DNA of 6,053 nucleotides, taken from assembly GCA_003489165.1 (NCBI GenBank), contig DNJG01000162.1:6885-12937 (forward strand), given 5' to 3'. The position numbers and the translations under genes are program-made. Positions within the stretch are counted from its first letter, which is position 1, and the number at the start of each line of letters is the position of its first letter. Positions 1-5,621 of this stretch are shown in pieces. The notes beneath the pieces are model-generated. The model had not been told where the DNA came from. It worked only from the letters and a program-made list of their open reading frames with translations, and did no database searches. Source of the stretch: Nitrospinota bacterium (GTDB taxonomy: Bacteria; Nitrospinota; Nitrospinia; UBA9942).

Positions 1-37
1 TGGTGCATAAAAATAATATAACATAATTGTTTTGAAC

Positions 38-460
38 TCACACATCAAATATTATCCTCACCTGCAATGTCTCTCTGACCTTTTCAATCTTTAGATTATG
101 GTATGTAGCGGCCTTTACACCCGATAAAAGCTCATGTTTTTCAGGGTCATATATCTCGCCATGAATATCAGCCTTTAAACTATTATCATTTAGATAATTT
201 ATATCAAACCTCTTGCCAAGAAATCCTCTTGTATCTTTGATATATATTATTTCATTCAGCCATTTTATAAGCAGTCCCTCCCTGTCTTTCGCAGTTATAT
301 TGATAGCAGTAGATTCTGATTCAGCAATGCCCTTTGTATCAGCCATCAGGGACATCAATCCCTCAGCGGCATTGGAGAATAGGTTTTTTAAATCCTCTCC
401 ATAGGCAATGATGCCAAGGTCAGCAGTTGCATCAATCTCTTCAAATTTTTTCTTCAACAT
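38..460 (-). CDS. Archease family protein (RtcB RNA ligase activator)
   Basis: The 140-aa product matches archease in length and layout. Archeases are small cytosolic proteins that speed guanylylation and turnover of the RNA ligase RtcB, in tRNA splicing or RNA repair. The N-terminus carries a version of the family's D-H-T-A-D-x-G motif, here DATADLGI (residues 10-17), followed by the typical AYGEDLKNLFSNAAEGL stretch (19-35). The middle has the KWLNEIIY block (66-73). The C-terminal part has GVKAATYHNL (114-123) and ends RIIFDV. From family knowledge, the metal-binding acidic residues should be Asp14 and Asp139, with Lys116 as the conserved lysine; all three are present. The usual His of the motif is Ala11. 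The ATG at 460 has no Shine-Dalgarno-like sequence and lies 8 bp from the edge of a palindromic repeat. No rtcB is in view. The gene may be read through from tRNA-Asp upstream. Family call is firm; partner is inferred. Confidence 0.9.
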   Translation of the reverse strand: MLKKKFEEIDATADLGIIAYGEDLKNLFSNAAEGLMSLMADTKGIAESESTAINITAKDREGLLIKWLNEIIYIKDTRGFLGKRFDINYLNDNSLKADIHGEIYDPEKHELLSGVKAATYHNLKIEKVRETLQVRIIFDV

Positions 461-468
461 AGTATTTA

Positions 469-608
469 GCCACGGACAAACACGGACTTAACACCGTGAA
501 GATAAGAAGATGAGAAGTTAAGGAGTCATGAGGTTTAGCAATTTTCATCTTCCAATCTTCTTATCTTCTCAAGTTTTTGTTTTGATTTTGTCAGTGAAAG
601 TCTGTGGC
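469..608. repeat. Imperfect palindromic intergenic element, about 140 bp, MITE-like
   Basis: Outer arms 469-487 and 590-608 (GCCACGGAC-AAA-CACGGAC against GTCAGTG-AAA-GTCTGTGGC) are inverted copies agreeing at 14 of 19 positions, with mismatches concentrated in the central AAA. Inner arms 498-511 (GAAGATAAGAAGAT) and 555-568 (ATCTTCTTATCTTC) are a perfect 14-bp inverted repeat around a loop of 43 nt. CACGGAC is also directly repeated at 471-477 and 481-487. There is no ORF inside. The ends lie 8 bp from the archease start and 22 bp from the tRNA-Asp 3' end, so it fills the spacer. Similar CACGGAC-rich palindromes are, from memory, common dispersed repeats in environmental bacterial genomes. 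Being a mobile element remnant is an inference, because only one copy is visible and no target duplication was found. Confidence 0.65.
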
Positions 609-630
609 AAAAATAAGAGGCAATGAGAAA

Positions 631-707
631 TGGCGGGGACGACGGGGCTCGAACCCGCAACTTCCGCCGTGACAGGGCGGTGCTCTAACCAATTGAACTA
701 CGTCCCC
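631..707 (-). tRNA. tRNA-Asp(GTC)
   Basis: Read on the minus strand, the gene begins GGGGACG (707-701), which pairs with CGTCCCC (641-635) in a 7-bp acceptor stem. The discriminator is G and the 3' CCA is encoded (633-631). The D arm has AGTTCAATTGGTTAGAGC. The anticodon arm is CCGCC-CTGTCAC-GGCGG with anticodon GTC (complement of 671-673), giving aspartate. The T loop has the standard GGTTCGAGCCC. G73 is the expected discriminator for aspartyl-tRNA synthetase. It is followed on the same strand by the archease gene and preceded by a good promoter. Confidence 0.97.
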
Positions 708-720
708 AATGTTGAATTTA

Positions 721-749
721 AAAATATCAGGTAATTTGATTTTAGTCAA
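721..749 (-). promoter_or_regulatory. Sigma-70-type promoter of tRNA-Asp
   Basis: On the minus strand, TTGACT (complement of 744-749; five of six consensus bases) is followed by a 17-bp spacer and TATTTT (complement of 721-726; four of six). A TGA directly before the -10 gives an extended -10 TGn. Transcription would start around 713-715, a few bases ahead of the tRNA 5' end at 707, a normal arrangement for a tRNA. It may also supply archease transcription by read-through. Confidence 0.65.
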
Positions 750-764
750 GATTTTATTTATGGT
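736..764 (+). promoter_or_regulatory. Possible promoter of the NCS2 permease gene
   Basis: TTGATT (736-741), a 17-bp spacer and TATGGT (759-764) form a passable sigma-70 promoter, four of six matches in each box. It would start about 28 bp ahead of the permease ATG. It overlaps the opposing tRNA-Asp promoter, so the two could interfere. The region is AT-rich, so a chance match is quite possible. No ribosome binding site is visible before the ATG at 799. Confidence 0.3.
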
Positions 765-798
765 AGAAATGAACGGATTATGTTATATAAAATAAATT

Positions 799-2355
799 AT
801 GTTCAAAGGCTCTTATCCGTGGTTTGTAAGAAAAGACCTTGATGGTTTTTTCGGACTTGCAATAGACAATCTCATACAGCTGATGCTGATTGTCACCCTA
901 TCAAAATTTGTCGCAGGAATGCCTGATAGTCTTATATTCGGCTATATCCTCCCCGGTGCCGCACTATCCATTATAGGCGGTAATATCTTTTACTCCATAC
1001 AGGCAAGGAAGTATGCCATAAAAACAGAGAGAGACGATGTAACAGCGCTTCCATACGGGATAAATACAGTAAGCCTCTTTGCATTTATATTTTTCATAAT
1101 GGGTCCTGTGTATCAGGAGACAAAAGACCCTGTTTTTGCATGGAAAATCGGGCTTGTGGCATGTTTTTTCAGCGGTGTGATAGAGACTGCCGGCGCCTTT
1201 GTCGGCGGCTGGGTAAGGAGGGTAACACCGAGGGCGGCACTTCTATCCACACTTGCAGGTATTGCAGTTACCTTTATATCAATGGAATTTATCTTCCAGA
1301 TATTTGCAAAGCCGGCTCTTGCCCTTGTCCCTATGGCAATCATCATATTTTATTATATGTCCCATGTAAAACTACCCGGAGAATTTCCCGGCGGTCTTCT
1401 TGCAATTATAATAGGGACAGTAACGGCATGGGTATTGAATTTTTCTGGCATAAGCGGCTATTTTGAGCCTGACTGGAGTAAGGGGGTTAATTTTAACCTG
1501 CATATACCTATACCTGTTATTGGGGATATCTTCAGCATGCTCGGAAGCGAATATGTATGGCGTTATATGTCTGTAATTATACCAATGGGTCTTTTTAATG
1601 TAGTCGGGTCTCTCCAGAACCTTGAGAGTGCCGAGTCGGCTGGAGATAAATATGATACAAAGTCATCACTCCTTGCAAATGGAATAGGGAGTATTGCCGC
1701 ATCATTTCTCGGAAGCTGTTTCCCTACAACTATATATATCGGCCATCCGGGGTGGAAGGCACTCGGTGCAAGGACAGGCTATTCTATATTAAATGGCATC
1801 TTTATTACATTTATATGTCTTACAGGGACAATGGATACTGTTCTAAGGATAATACCAATTGAGGCAGGCGCCGGCATCCTCCTCTGGATAGGCATGATTA
1901 TTGTTGCACAGGCGTTTCAGGAGACCCCGAAACACCATGCCCTTGCTGTTGCAGTCGGCCTATTCCCTGCACTTGCGGCATGGGGGCTTAATATGGTGGA
2001 TGCAGGGTTAAGGGCAGGAGGGACAAATCTATATACCGCAGTTGGCAAAGGCTCATTTCAGGGTATTATACCGATTAACGGTGCAATATCTTTGAGCCAG
2101 GGGTTCATATTTACCTCAATGATACTCTCGGCAATGTCTGTCTTTGTAATAGAGAGGGAATACTGGAAGGCGTCAATCTGGGCATTAACTGCCTCCGTCC
2201 TGTCATACTTTGGGATTATCCATGCCTATTCACTGACTAATCTGGGCATTGGTAATAGATTTGGGTTTGGTGCTGCTATGGAATTTGCTGTATGCTATGC
2301 AATAGTATCTATATTTCTGATGGTATTATATGCAAGGGATAAGAATAACCCATAG
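799..2355 (+). CDS. NCS2-family permease (xanthine/uracil superfamily), divergent branch
   Basis: The 518-aa product is strongly hydrophobic, with roughly a dozen or more membrane segments, and should be an inner-membrane nucleobase or related solute transporter driven by an ion gradient. The N-terminus PWFVRKDLDGFFGL (7-20), LPYGINT (84-90) in the first half, and a long conserved block at 270-328 place it in the NCS2 superfamily (COG2252-like). That block includes GSLQNLESAESAGD (270-283) and PTTIYIGHPGWKALGARTGY (309-328). The block occupies the place of the TM8-TM10 substrate region, where AzgA-type purine permeases have a TTxxES...GGRTG stretch. Here it reads YIGHPGWKALGARTG, so the substrate cannot be taken from adenine, guanine or uracil relatives. 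Gln273, Asn274, Glu276 and Glu279 are candidate contacts. The ATG is chosen because the conserved N-terminus follows it at once; no Shine-Dalgarno is seen. The gene stands alone between two tRNA genes, giving no pathway clue. Confidence 0.87.
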   Translation: MFKGSYPWFVRKDLDGFFGLAIDNLIQLMLIVTLSKFVAGMPDSLIFGYILPGAALSIIGGNIFYSIQARKYAIKTERDDVTALPYGINTVSLFAFIFFIMGPVYQETKDPVFAWKIGLVACFFSGVIETAGAFVGGWVRRVTPRAALLSTLAGIAVTFISMEFIFQIFAKPALALVPMAIIIFYYMSHVKLPGEFPGGLLAIIIGTVTAWVLNFSGISGYFEPDWSKGVNFNLHIPIPVIGDIFSMLGSEYVWRYMSVIIPMGLFNVVGSLQNLESAESAGDKYDTKSSLLANGIGSIAASFLGSCFPTTIYIGHPGWKALGARTGYSILNGIFITFICLTGTMDTVLRIIPIEAGAGILLWIGMIIVAQAFQETPKHHALAVAVGLFPALAAWGLNMVDAGLRAGGTNLYTAVGKGSFQGIIPINGAISLSQGFIFTSMILSAMSVFVIEREYWKASIWALTASVLSYFGIIHAYSLTNLGIGNRFGFGAAMEFAVCYAIVSIFLMVLYARDKNNP

Positions 2356-2371
2356 CCTCCCTTCCTAAAAA

Positions 2372-2399
2372 TGCTTAACCCTGCTTAATTTATGCTTAA
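2372..2399 (+). repeat. Three phased TGCTTAA direct repeats
   Basis: TGCTTAA occurs at 2372-2378, 2382-2388 and 2393-2399, with starts 10 and 11 bp apart, so the copies lie on one face of the helix. The last copy ends 4 bp before the TTGACA of the tRNA-Val promoter. Spacing and position resemble direct-repeat binding sites of OmpR/PhoB-type response regulators (CTTAA-containing 11-bp repeats). Such a role is inference. The repeat could also be a chance product of AT-rich DNA or an UP-like element. Confidence 0.5.
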
Positions 2400-2403
2400 T
2401 TGA

Positions 2404-2436
2404 TTGACAATTGGCATATTTTTTGATAAATATATA
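2404..2436 (+). promoter_or_regulatory. Sigma-70-type promoter of tRNA-Val (and perhaps bamD run)
   Basis: TTGACA (2404-2409) is a perfect -35 box. It is followed by an AT-rich -10 zone in which the exact hexamer is unclear: TAAATA at a 17-bp spacing (2427-2432) or GATAAA at 15 bp (2425-2430). Transcription would start around 2437-2441, just before the tRNA 5' end at 2446. No other convincing promoter is seen ahead of bamD. Confidence 0.55.
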
Positions 2437-2445
2437 CATGCTTGC

Positions 2446-2521
2446 GGGCGAATAGCTCAGTTGGTAGAGCACTGCCCTTACAAGGCAGGGGTCACAGGTT
2501 CGAGCCCTGTTTCGCCCACCA
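2446..2521 (+). tRNA. tRNA-Val(TAC)
   Basis: The acceptor stem GGGCGAA (2446-2452) pairs with TTCGCCC (2511-2517). The discriminator is A2518 and CCA is encoded at 2519-2521. The D arm is GCTCAGTTGGTAGAGC. The anticodon arm is CTGCC-CTTACAA-GGCAG with anticodon TAC (2479-2481), reading valine GTA/GTG codons. The T arm is ACAGG-TTCGAGC-CCTGT. No terminator hairpin follows, and a protein gene starts 32 nt downstream. Confidence 0.97.
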
Positions 2522-2553
2522 TTGAAGTCTAACCTCTACCTCAAAATATAACC

Positions 2554-3327
2554 ATGAATTATTCTAAGTCAGTTTTTATAGTTTTTTTAATTTTTATGAT
2601 GAGCAGTTGTTCTGTCAAAGAGGCAAAGACAGATTTTGAACTTTTGAGTGAAGGGCAGAAGAATTTTGCAAACAGGAGGTTTGACAGGGCTGAAGAAAAT
2701 TTTAAAAAACTGCTGGACGACCATCCTGACAGCAAATTGAGGATACATGCAATGATGGGATTAGCGGATTCTCTTTTCAGGGCTGATAAGTTTCAGGAGG
2801 CGGCTTTTCAGTATAAGGAGTTTTATGAACTATATCCTATTCACAAGGACACCCTAAAAACCCGTTTTTATAGGGGGATGTCTGAATTTAGCGAAATGAA
2901 ACCTGCGGACAGGGACCAGACATTTACAAAGAATGCCCTTGAGGAATTTAAAAAAATCGTCTCAAATCCTGATTATGTAAACAGCCAATTCTATGAGGTA
3001 TCTGAAAAGAAGATAGAGGAATGCAAGAGGGTATTGGCTGAACATATATTTTTTATAGGCAAGTTTTATTTCAGGACAGCCTCTTATCAATCGGTTATAA
3101 GCCGGATGAACAGTCTGCTCACGGAATATCCCGACGAGCCTTATGAGGATGAGGCAATATATTATCTCGCAGAATCTTATTACAGAGAGGATAGCTTTAA
3201 AAATGCATTGGCTGAATTTGAAAGGCTTAAAGAAAAATATCCAACAAGCAGATATTTTAATACAGCAACGGTTAGAATTGCCGATATAAAAAATATAGAA
3301 AAAATGGCAAAAAATGACAACCAGTAG
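2554..3327 (+). CDS. bamD: Outer-membrane assembly lipoprotein, BamD (YfiO) family
   Basis: The 257-aa product has a lipoprotein signal peptide: basic start MNYSKS, hydrophobic VFIVFLIFMM (7-16), then MSSC with the lipidated Cys19. Ser20 follows, not Asp, which favours outer-membrane sorting by enteric rules. The rest is about five TPR-like helical pairs (near 27-60, 64-97, 101-139, 160-193, 197-230). The family hallmark DRDQ (119-122) and the block YRGMSEF...ALEEFKKIV match BamD, which helps BamA insert beta-barrel proteins; E. coli BamD is of similar length. The ATG at 2554 gives an intact signal peptide, but I see no Shine-Dalgarno before it. The gene starts 32 nt after tRNA-Val and its end overlaps the sigma gene by 14 nt. 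A different TPR lipoprotein such as a CpoB relative is possible but less likely given DRDQ and the five-repeat layout. Confidence 0.85.
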   Translation: MNYSKSVFIVFLIFMMSSCSVKEAKTDFELLSEGQKNFANRRFDRAEENFKKLLDDHPDSKLRIHAMMGLADSLFRADKFQEAAFQYKEFYELYPIHKDTLKTRFYRGMSEFSEMKPADRDQTFTKNALEEFKKIVSNPDYVNSQFYEVSEKKIEECKRVLAEHIFFIGKFYFRTASYQSVISRMNSLLTEYPDEPYEDEAIYYLAESYYREDSFKNALAEFERLKEKYPTSRYFNTATVRIADIKNIEKMAKNDNQ

Positions 3328-4156
3328 GAAAGAGGGTTATTACGAGTTTGATCCGCTGTGGGCATATCTAAAAGATATAAGCAGTATCAAACCACTAAGC
3401 GGCAAGGAAGAAAAGATTCTGGCGGCAAAAGGAGACCAGAGATCATTGAATGAACTTGTAAGCCGGAATCTGAAATATGTTGTAAGTGTTGCAAACAGGT
3501 ATAAGGGATGCGGTTTATCCCTTTCAGATTTGATAAATGAGGGGAACATAGGCTTGATAGAGGCGGCAAAGAGATTTGACCCGCAGAAGGGCGTAAAATT
3601 TATAACTTATGCTGTATGGTGGATAAGGCAGTCTATACTACATGCACTTGCAGAGCAGGCAGGAAGTGTCAGGCTGCCGATCAAACAGGCTGGACTCCTG
3701 TATAAAATCAGTGCAAAATATAGAGAGCTTTTTCTATCTTTAAAGAGAGAGCCAACAAGTGAAGATGTTGCAAAGGTATTAAATATTTCTCTTGAAGATG
3801 TAGAGTCTGTGATGAGGGTTTACAGATTTCATCTGTCTCTTGATACGCCATTGAAGGAGAATGAAGATACAAGTTATCTGGATATGCTTGCATCATCAAC
3901 TGAGCATCCGATGGATGAAGACATCCTCCTTTTGTCATTAAAAAAAGAGATAGAGGGGCTTTTAAGCGAGCTTAGTCCTCGCGAGAAGAGGATATTAAAA
4001 ATGAGGTTTGGGTTTAGCAAAGAACCGATGACACTGGAAGAAATAGGGAAAAAGATTGGGTTATCAAGGGAGAGGGTAAGGCAGATAGAAAAGAGGGCAA
4101 AGAGTAAGCTGTTTTCAAAGGCCAAGACAAATGATGTAAAAGATTATCTAAATTAG
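3314..4156 (+). CDS. Sigma-70 family RNA polymerase sigma factor, primary-like (group 2)
   Basis: The 280-aa product directs RNA polymerase to promoters. It has region 1.2 (about 12-41, DPLWAYLKDI), region 2 (about 44-114) with DLINEGNIGLIEAAKRFD (72-89) and YAVWWIRQ (99-106), region 3 (about 125-200) with a finger-like SLDTPLKENEDTSYLDML, and region 4 (about 205-265) with the helix-turn-helix TLEEIGKKIGLSRERVRQIE (240-259). Region 1.1 of housekeeping sigma is absent. The residues matching E. coli Trp433/Trp434/Gln437 are kept (Trp102, Trp103, Gln106). Thr440 is replaced by Leu109, Tyr425 by Val94 and Ser428 by Ile97, so -10 reading or melting may differ. RERVRQIE is intact, fitting a TTGACA-like -35. 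The ATG at 3314 is the only reasonable start and lies inside the end of bamD, a sign of translational coupling. Group 2 (RpoS/SigB-like in role) is inferred; region 2 argues against an ECF or flagellar sigma. Confidence 0.92.
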   Translation: MTTSRKEGYYEFDPLWAYLKDISSIKPLSGKEEKILAAKGDQRSLNELVSRNLKYVVSVANRYKGCGLSLSDLINEGNIGLIEAAKRFDPQKGVKFITYAVWWIRQSILHALAEQAGSVRLPIKQAGLLYKISAKYRELFLSLKREPTSEDVAKVLNISLEDVESVMRVYRFHLSLDTPLKENEDTSYLDMLASSTEHPMDEDILLLSLKKEIEGLLSELSPREKRILKMRFGFSKEPMTLEEIGKKIGLSRERVRQIEKRAKSKLFSKAKTNDVKDYLN

Positions 4157-4157
4157 A

Positions 4158-4162
4158 AAGGA
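4158..4162 (+). promoter_or_regulatory. Shine-Dalgarno AAGGA that decides the transglycosylase start
   Basis: AAGGA lies 8 nt before the ATG at 4171, ideal spacing, but abuts and overlaps the earlier in-frame ATG at 4162. It therefore favours 4171 as the start. It lies directly after the sigma gene stop. Confidence 0.55.
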
Positions 4163-4170
4163 TGAAGAAA

Positions 4171-4848
4171 ATGAAATTAATATTTTCATTGATTATTGTT
4201 TTTACGCTGGTTTTTTCAGGCAGATGTTATGGCGATCTGTATATGTATGTGGATAAGAATGGTTCTATCTTTTTTACGGATGCACCTACGCATAGCAAGT
4301 ATATAAAGATAAAAGAAACGGCTAAAAAAGAAGAGAAGAAGCAGAAGACAGAATCTTCTGACTCTCTGGCAGCCCGCAAGATACAGGTAAATAAAGATAT
4401 ACTGTATAGAAAAATTCAGCATACTGCGAGTAAACACGATGTTGACCCTGACCTGATATGGGCAATAATAAAGACTGAATCCAATTTCAATTCTGAGGCA
4501 ATTTCCCCAAAAGGTGCCAAGGGATTGATGCAGCTTATGCCGGCAACGGCAAGGGCTTATGATGTATCAGACCCCTTTGACCCCTATGATAATATTAAAG
4601 GGGGAATAAGATATATGAAGTATCTGCTCATGATGTTTAATGGTAATGTGAGACTCTCACTGGCTGCCTATAATGCCGGCGAGCATAAAGTTTTATCCTA
4701 TAAAAGAAATGTTCCGCCATTTTCAGAGACGGAGAATTATATAAGCAGGGTTCTCACATATTATAATTATTTTAAATATAACAAGAGCAAATACGGAAAT
4801 AATACTATCCTTGAGGCAGTAAAGACCTCTGCTATTATCCAGGATTAG
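4171..4848 (+). CDS. Lytic transglycosylase, DUF4124 + SLT domain
   Basis: This exported enzyme should cleave peptidoglycan glycan strands to 1,6-anhydro-muropeptides in the periplasm. Numbering from the ATG at 4171 gives 225 aa. A signal peptide covers about 1-21 (basic start, hydrophobic LIFSLIIVFTLVF, likely cut after CYG). Then comes a DUF4124-like segment DLYMYVDKNGSIFFTDAP (22-39). A charged linker rich in Lys/Glu leads to the SLT domain from about 75. The catalytic glutamate is Glu103 in IKTESNFN. The family motifs GLMQLMPATA (118-127) and AAYNAG (165-170) are intact, so the enzyme should be active. The upstream ATG at 4162 would add three residues (MKK) but lies too close to the AAGGA site. 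The cysteine in SGRC is a poor lipobox. The gene follows the sigma factor by 14 nt and precedes scpA by 20 nt, so it is probably co-transcribed. Confidence 0.92.
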   Translation: MKLIFSLIIVFTLVFSGRCYGDLYMYVDKNGSIFFTDAPTHSKYIKIKETAKKEEKKQKTESSDSLAARKIQVNKDILYRKIQHTASKHDVDPDLIWAIIKTESNFNSEAISPKGAKGLMQLMPATARAYDVSDPFDPYDNIKGGIRYMKYLLMMFNGNVRLSLAAYNAGEHKVLSYKRNVPPFSETENYISRVLTYYNYFKYNKSKYGNNTILEAVKTSAIIQD

Positions 4849-4868
4849 CACTTGTTTATACACAATTC

Positions 4869-5621
4869 ATGACATATCAGATAAAATTACCCATATTTGA
4901 AGGTCCCCTTGACCTCCTCCTGCACCTGATAAGGGAGCATGAAATAAACATATATGATATTCCGATTGCCTTTATAACAAAGCAGTATCTGGAGTATATT
5001 GAACTTCTGAAAAATCTCAATCTGGAGGTTGCAGGAGAATTTTTGGTTATGGCATCAACCCTCATTCATATAAAGTCAAGGACACTCTTGCCAAAATCTG
5101 AAGTAAGTGCCGATATGGAAGAAGAGGGTGACGACCCGAGGGAGGAACTCGTAAGGAAACTCCTTGAGTATAAAAAGTATAAGGAGGCGGCAGGATTGCT
5201 AAGGGATAAGGAGATAGCCTGTAAAAATGTATTCACGAGAAAGGCTGAGAGCGAGATTCCAGATGAAGGCGAGCTATTGATTGAGGTAAGTATATTTGAC
5301 CTTCTGAGTGCGTTTAAAAATGTAATAAAGAATATAAAGGAGAGTGATACATACGAAATTTCTGTGGATGAGGTTTCGGTTACTGAAAGAATAAACTACA
5401 TAATGGAGGCGTTGGGTAACTCATCCTATATCTTATTTGAGTCGCTCTTTTCCGATATGACACGGAAGATGGAACTTGTAGCCACATTTCTTGCCCTGCT
5501 GGAACTGATAAGGCTTAAACTTATCAAGATTCAGCAGACAAAAAGATTTGGAACGATAAGAATCTTTAAGACAGTGGAGGAGACTAAAAATGGACATGAA
5601 TCCAGCACGGTCAATAATTGA
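4869..5621 (+). CDS. scpA: Segregation and condensation protein A
   Basis: ScpA is the kleisin that bridges the SMC heads and, with ScpB, forms the bacterial condensin acting on the nucleoid. The 250-aa length is typical. The N-terminal SMC-binding part has FEGPLDLLLHLI (10-21), INIYDIPI (26-33) and EFLVMASTLIHIKSRTLLP (57-75). The middle has DPREELVRKLLEYKKYK (89-105), followed by an acidic linker. The C-terminal winged helix (about 170-235) has VATFLALLELIRLKLI (204-219) and FGTIRIF (227-233). The start is fixed by the FEGPLDLLL motif nine residues in, although no Shine-Dalgarno precedes the ATG. The gene follows the lytic transglycosylase by 20 nt and overlaps scpB by 32 nt. No smc is in the window. 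Confidence 0.97.
   Translation: MTYQIKLPIFEGPLDLLLHLIREHEINIYDIPIAFITKQYLEYIELLKNLNLEVAGEFLVMASTLIHIKSRTLLPKSEVSADMEEEGDDPREELVRKLLEYKKYKEAAGLLRDKEIACKNVFTRKAESEIPDEGELLIEVSIFDLLSAFKNVIKNIKESDTYEISVDEVSVTERINYIMEALGNSSYILFESLFSDMTRKMELVATFLALLELIRLKLIKIQQTKRFGTIRIFKTVEETKNGHESSTVNN
5576..5582 (+). promoter_or_regulatory. Shine-Dalgarno GGAGGAG of scpB
   Basis: GGAGGAG lies inside the end of scpA, 7 nt before the ATG at 5590. It is the strongest ribosome binding site in the window. It fixes the scpB start at 5590 over the second in-frame ATG at 5596, which would be 13 nt away. Confidence 0.8.

Noticed and set aside
1..37. Start of a further minus-strand gene, such as rtcB, beyond archease.
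   Set aside because: A few minus-strand ATGs exist here, but the stretch is too short to show any family motif.
498..590. The inner hairpin followed by T-rich DNA (573-589) as a rho-independent terminator on the plus strand.
   Set aside because: The loop is 43 nt, the stem is GC-poor, the T run is interrupted, and no plus-strand gene lies upstream. On the minus strand no T tract follows.
16..788. A 12-bp AT-rich inverted match: 16-27 on the minus strand equals ATTATGTTATAT at 777-788.
   Set aside because: It is a single low-complexity 12-mer in AT-rich intergenic DNA; about this many chance matches are expected in a window of this size. No flanking similarity supports an attachment site or transposon ends.
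1140..1466. A 108-codon open frame inside the permease gene, on the same strand in another frame.
   Set aside because: It is a shadow frame rich in Cys and Arg with no domain; the permease frame explains this stretch.
631..2521. Possible genomic island between the two tRNA genes carrying the permease.
   Set aside because: There is no integrase and no direct repeat of a tRNA 3' end. The only similarity between the tRNAs is the universal T-arm sequence, and the permease codon use looks like its neighbours.
3708..4125. Minus-strand open frames opposite the sigma factor gene.
   Set aside because: Their translations resemble no protein family, while the plus-strand frame carries full sigma-70 motifs.
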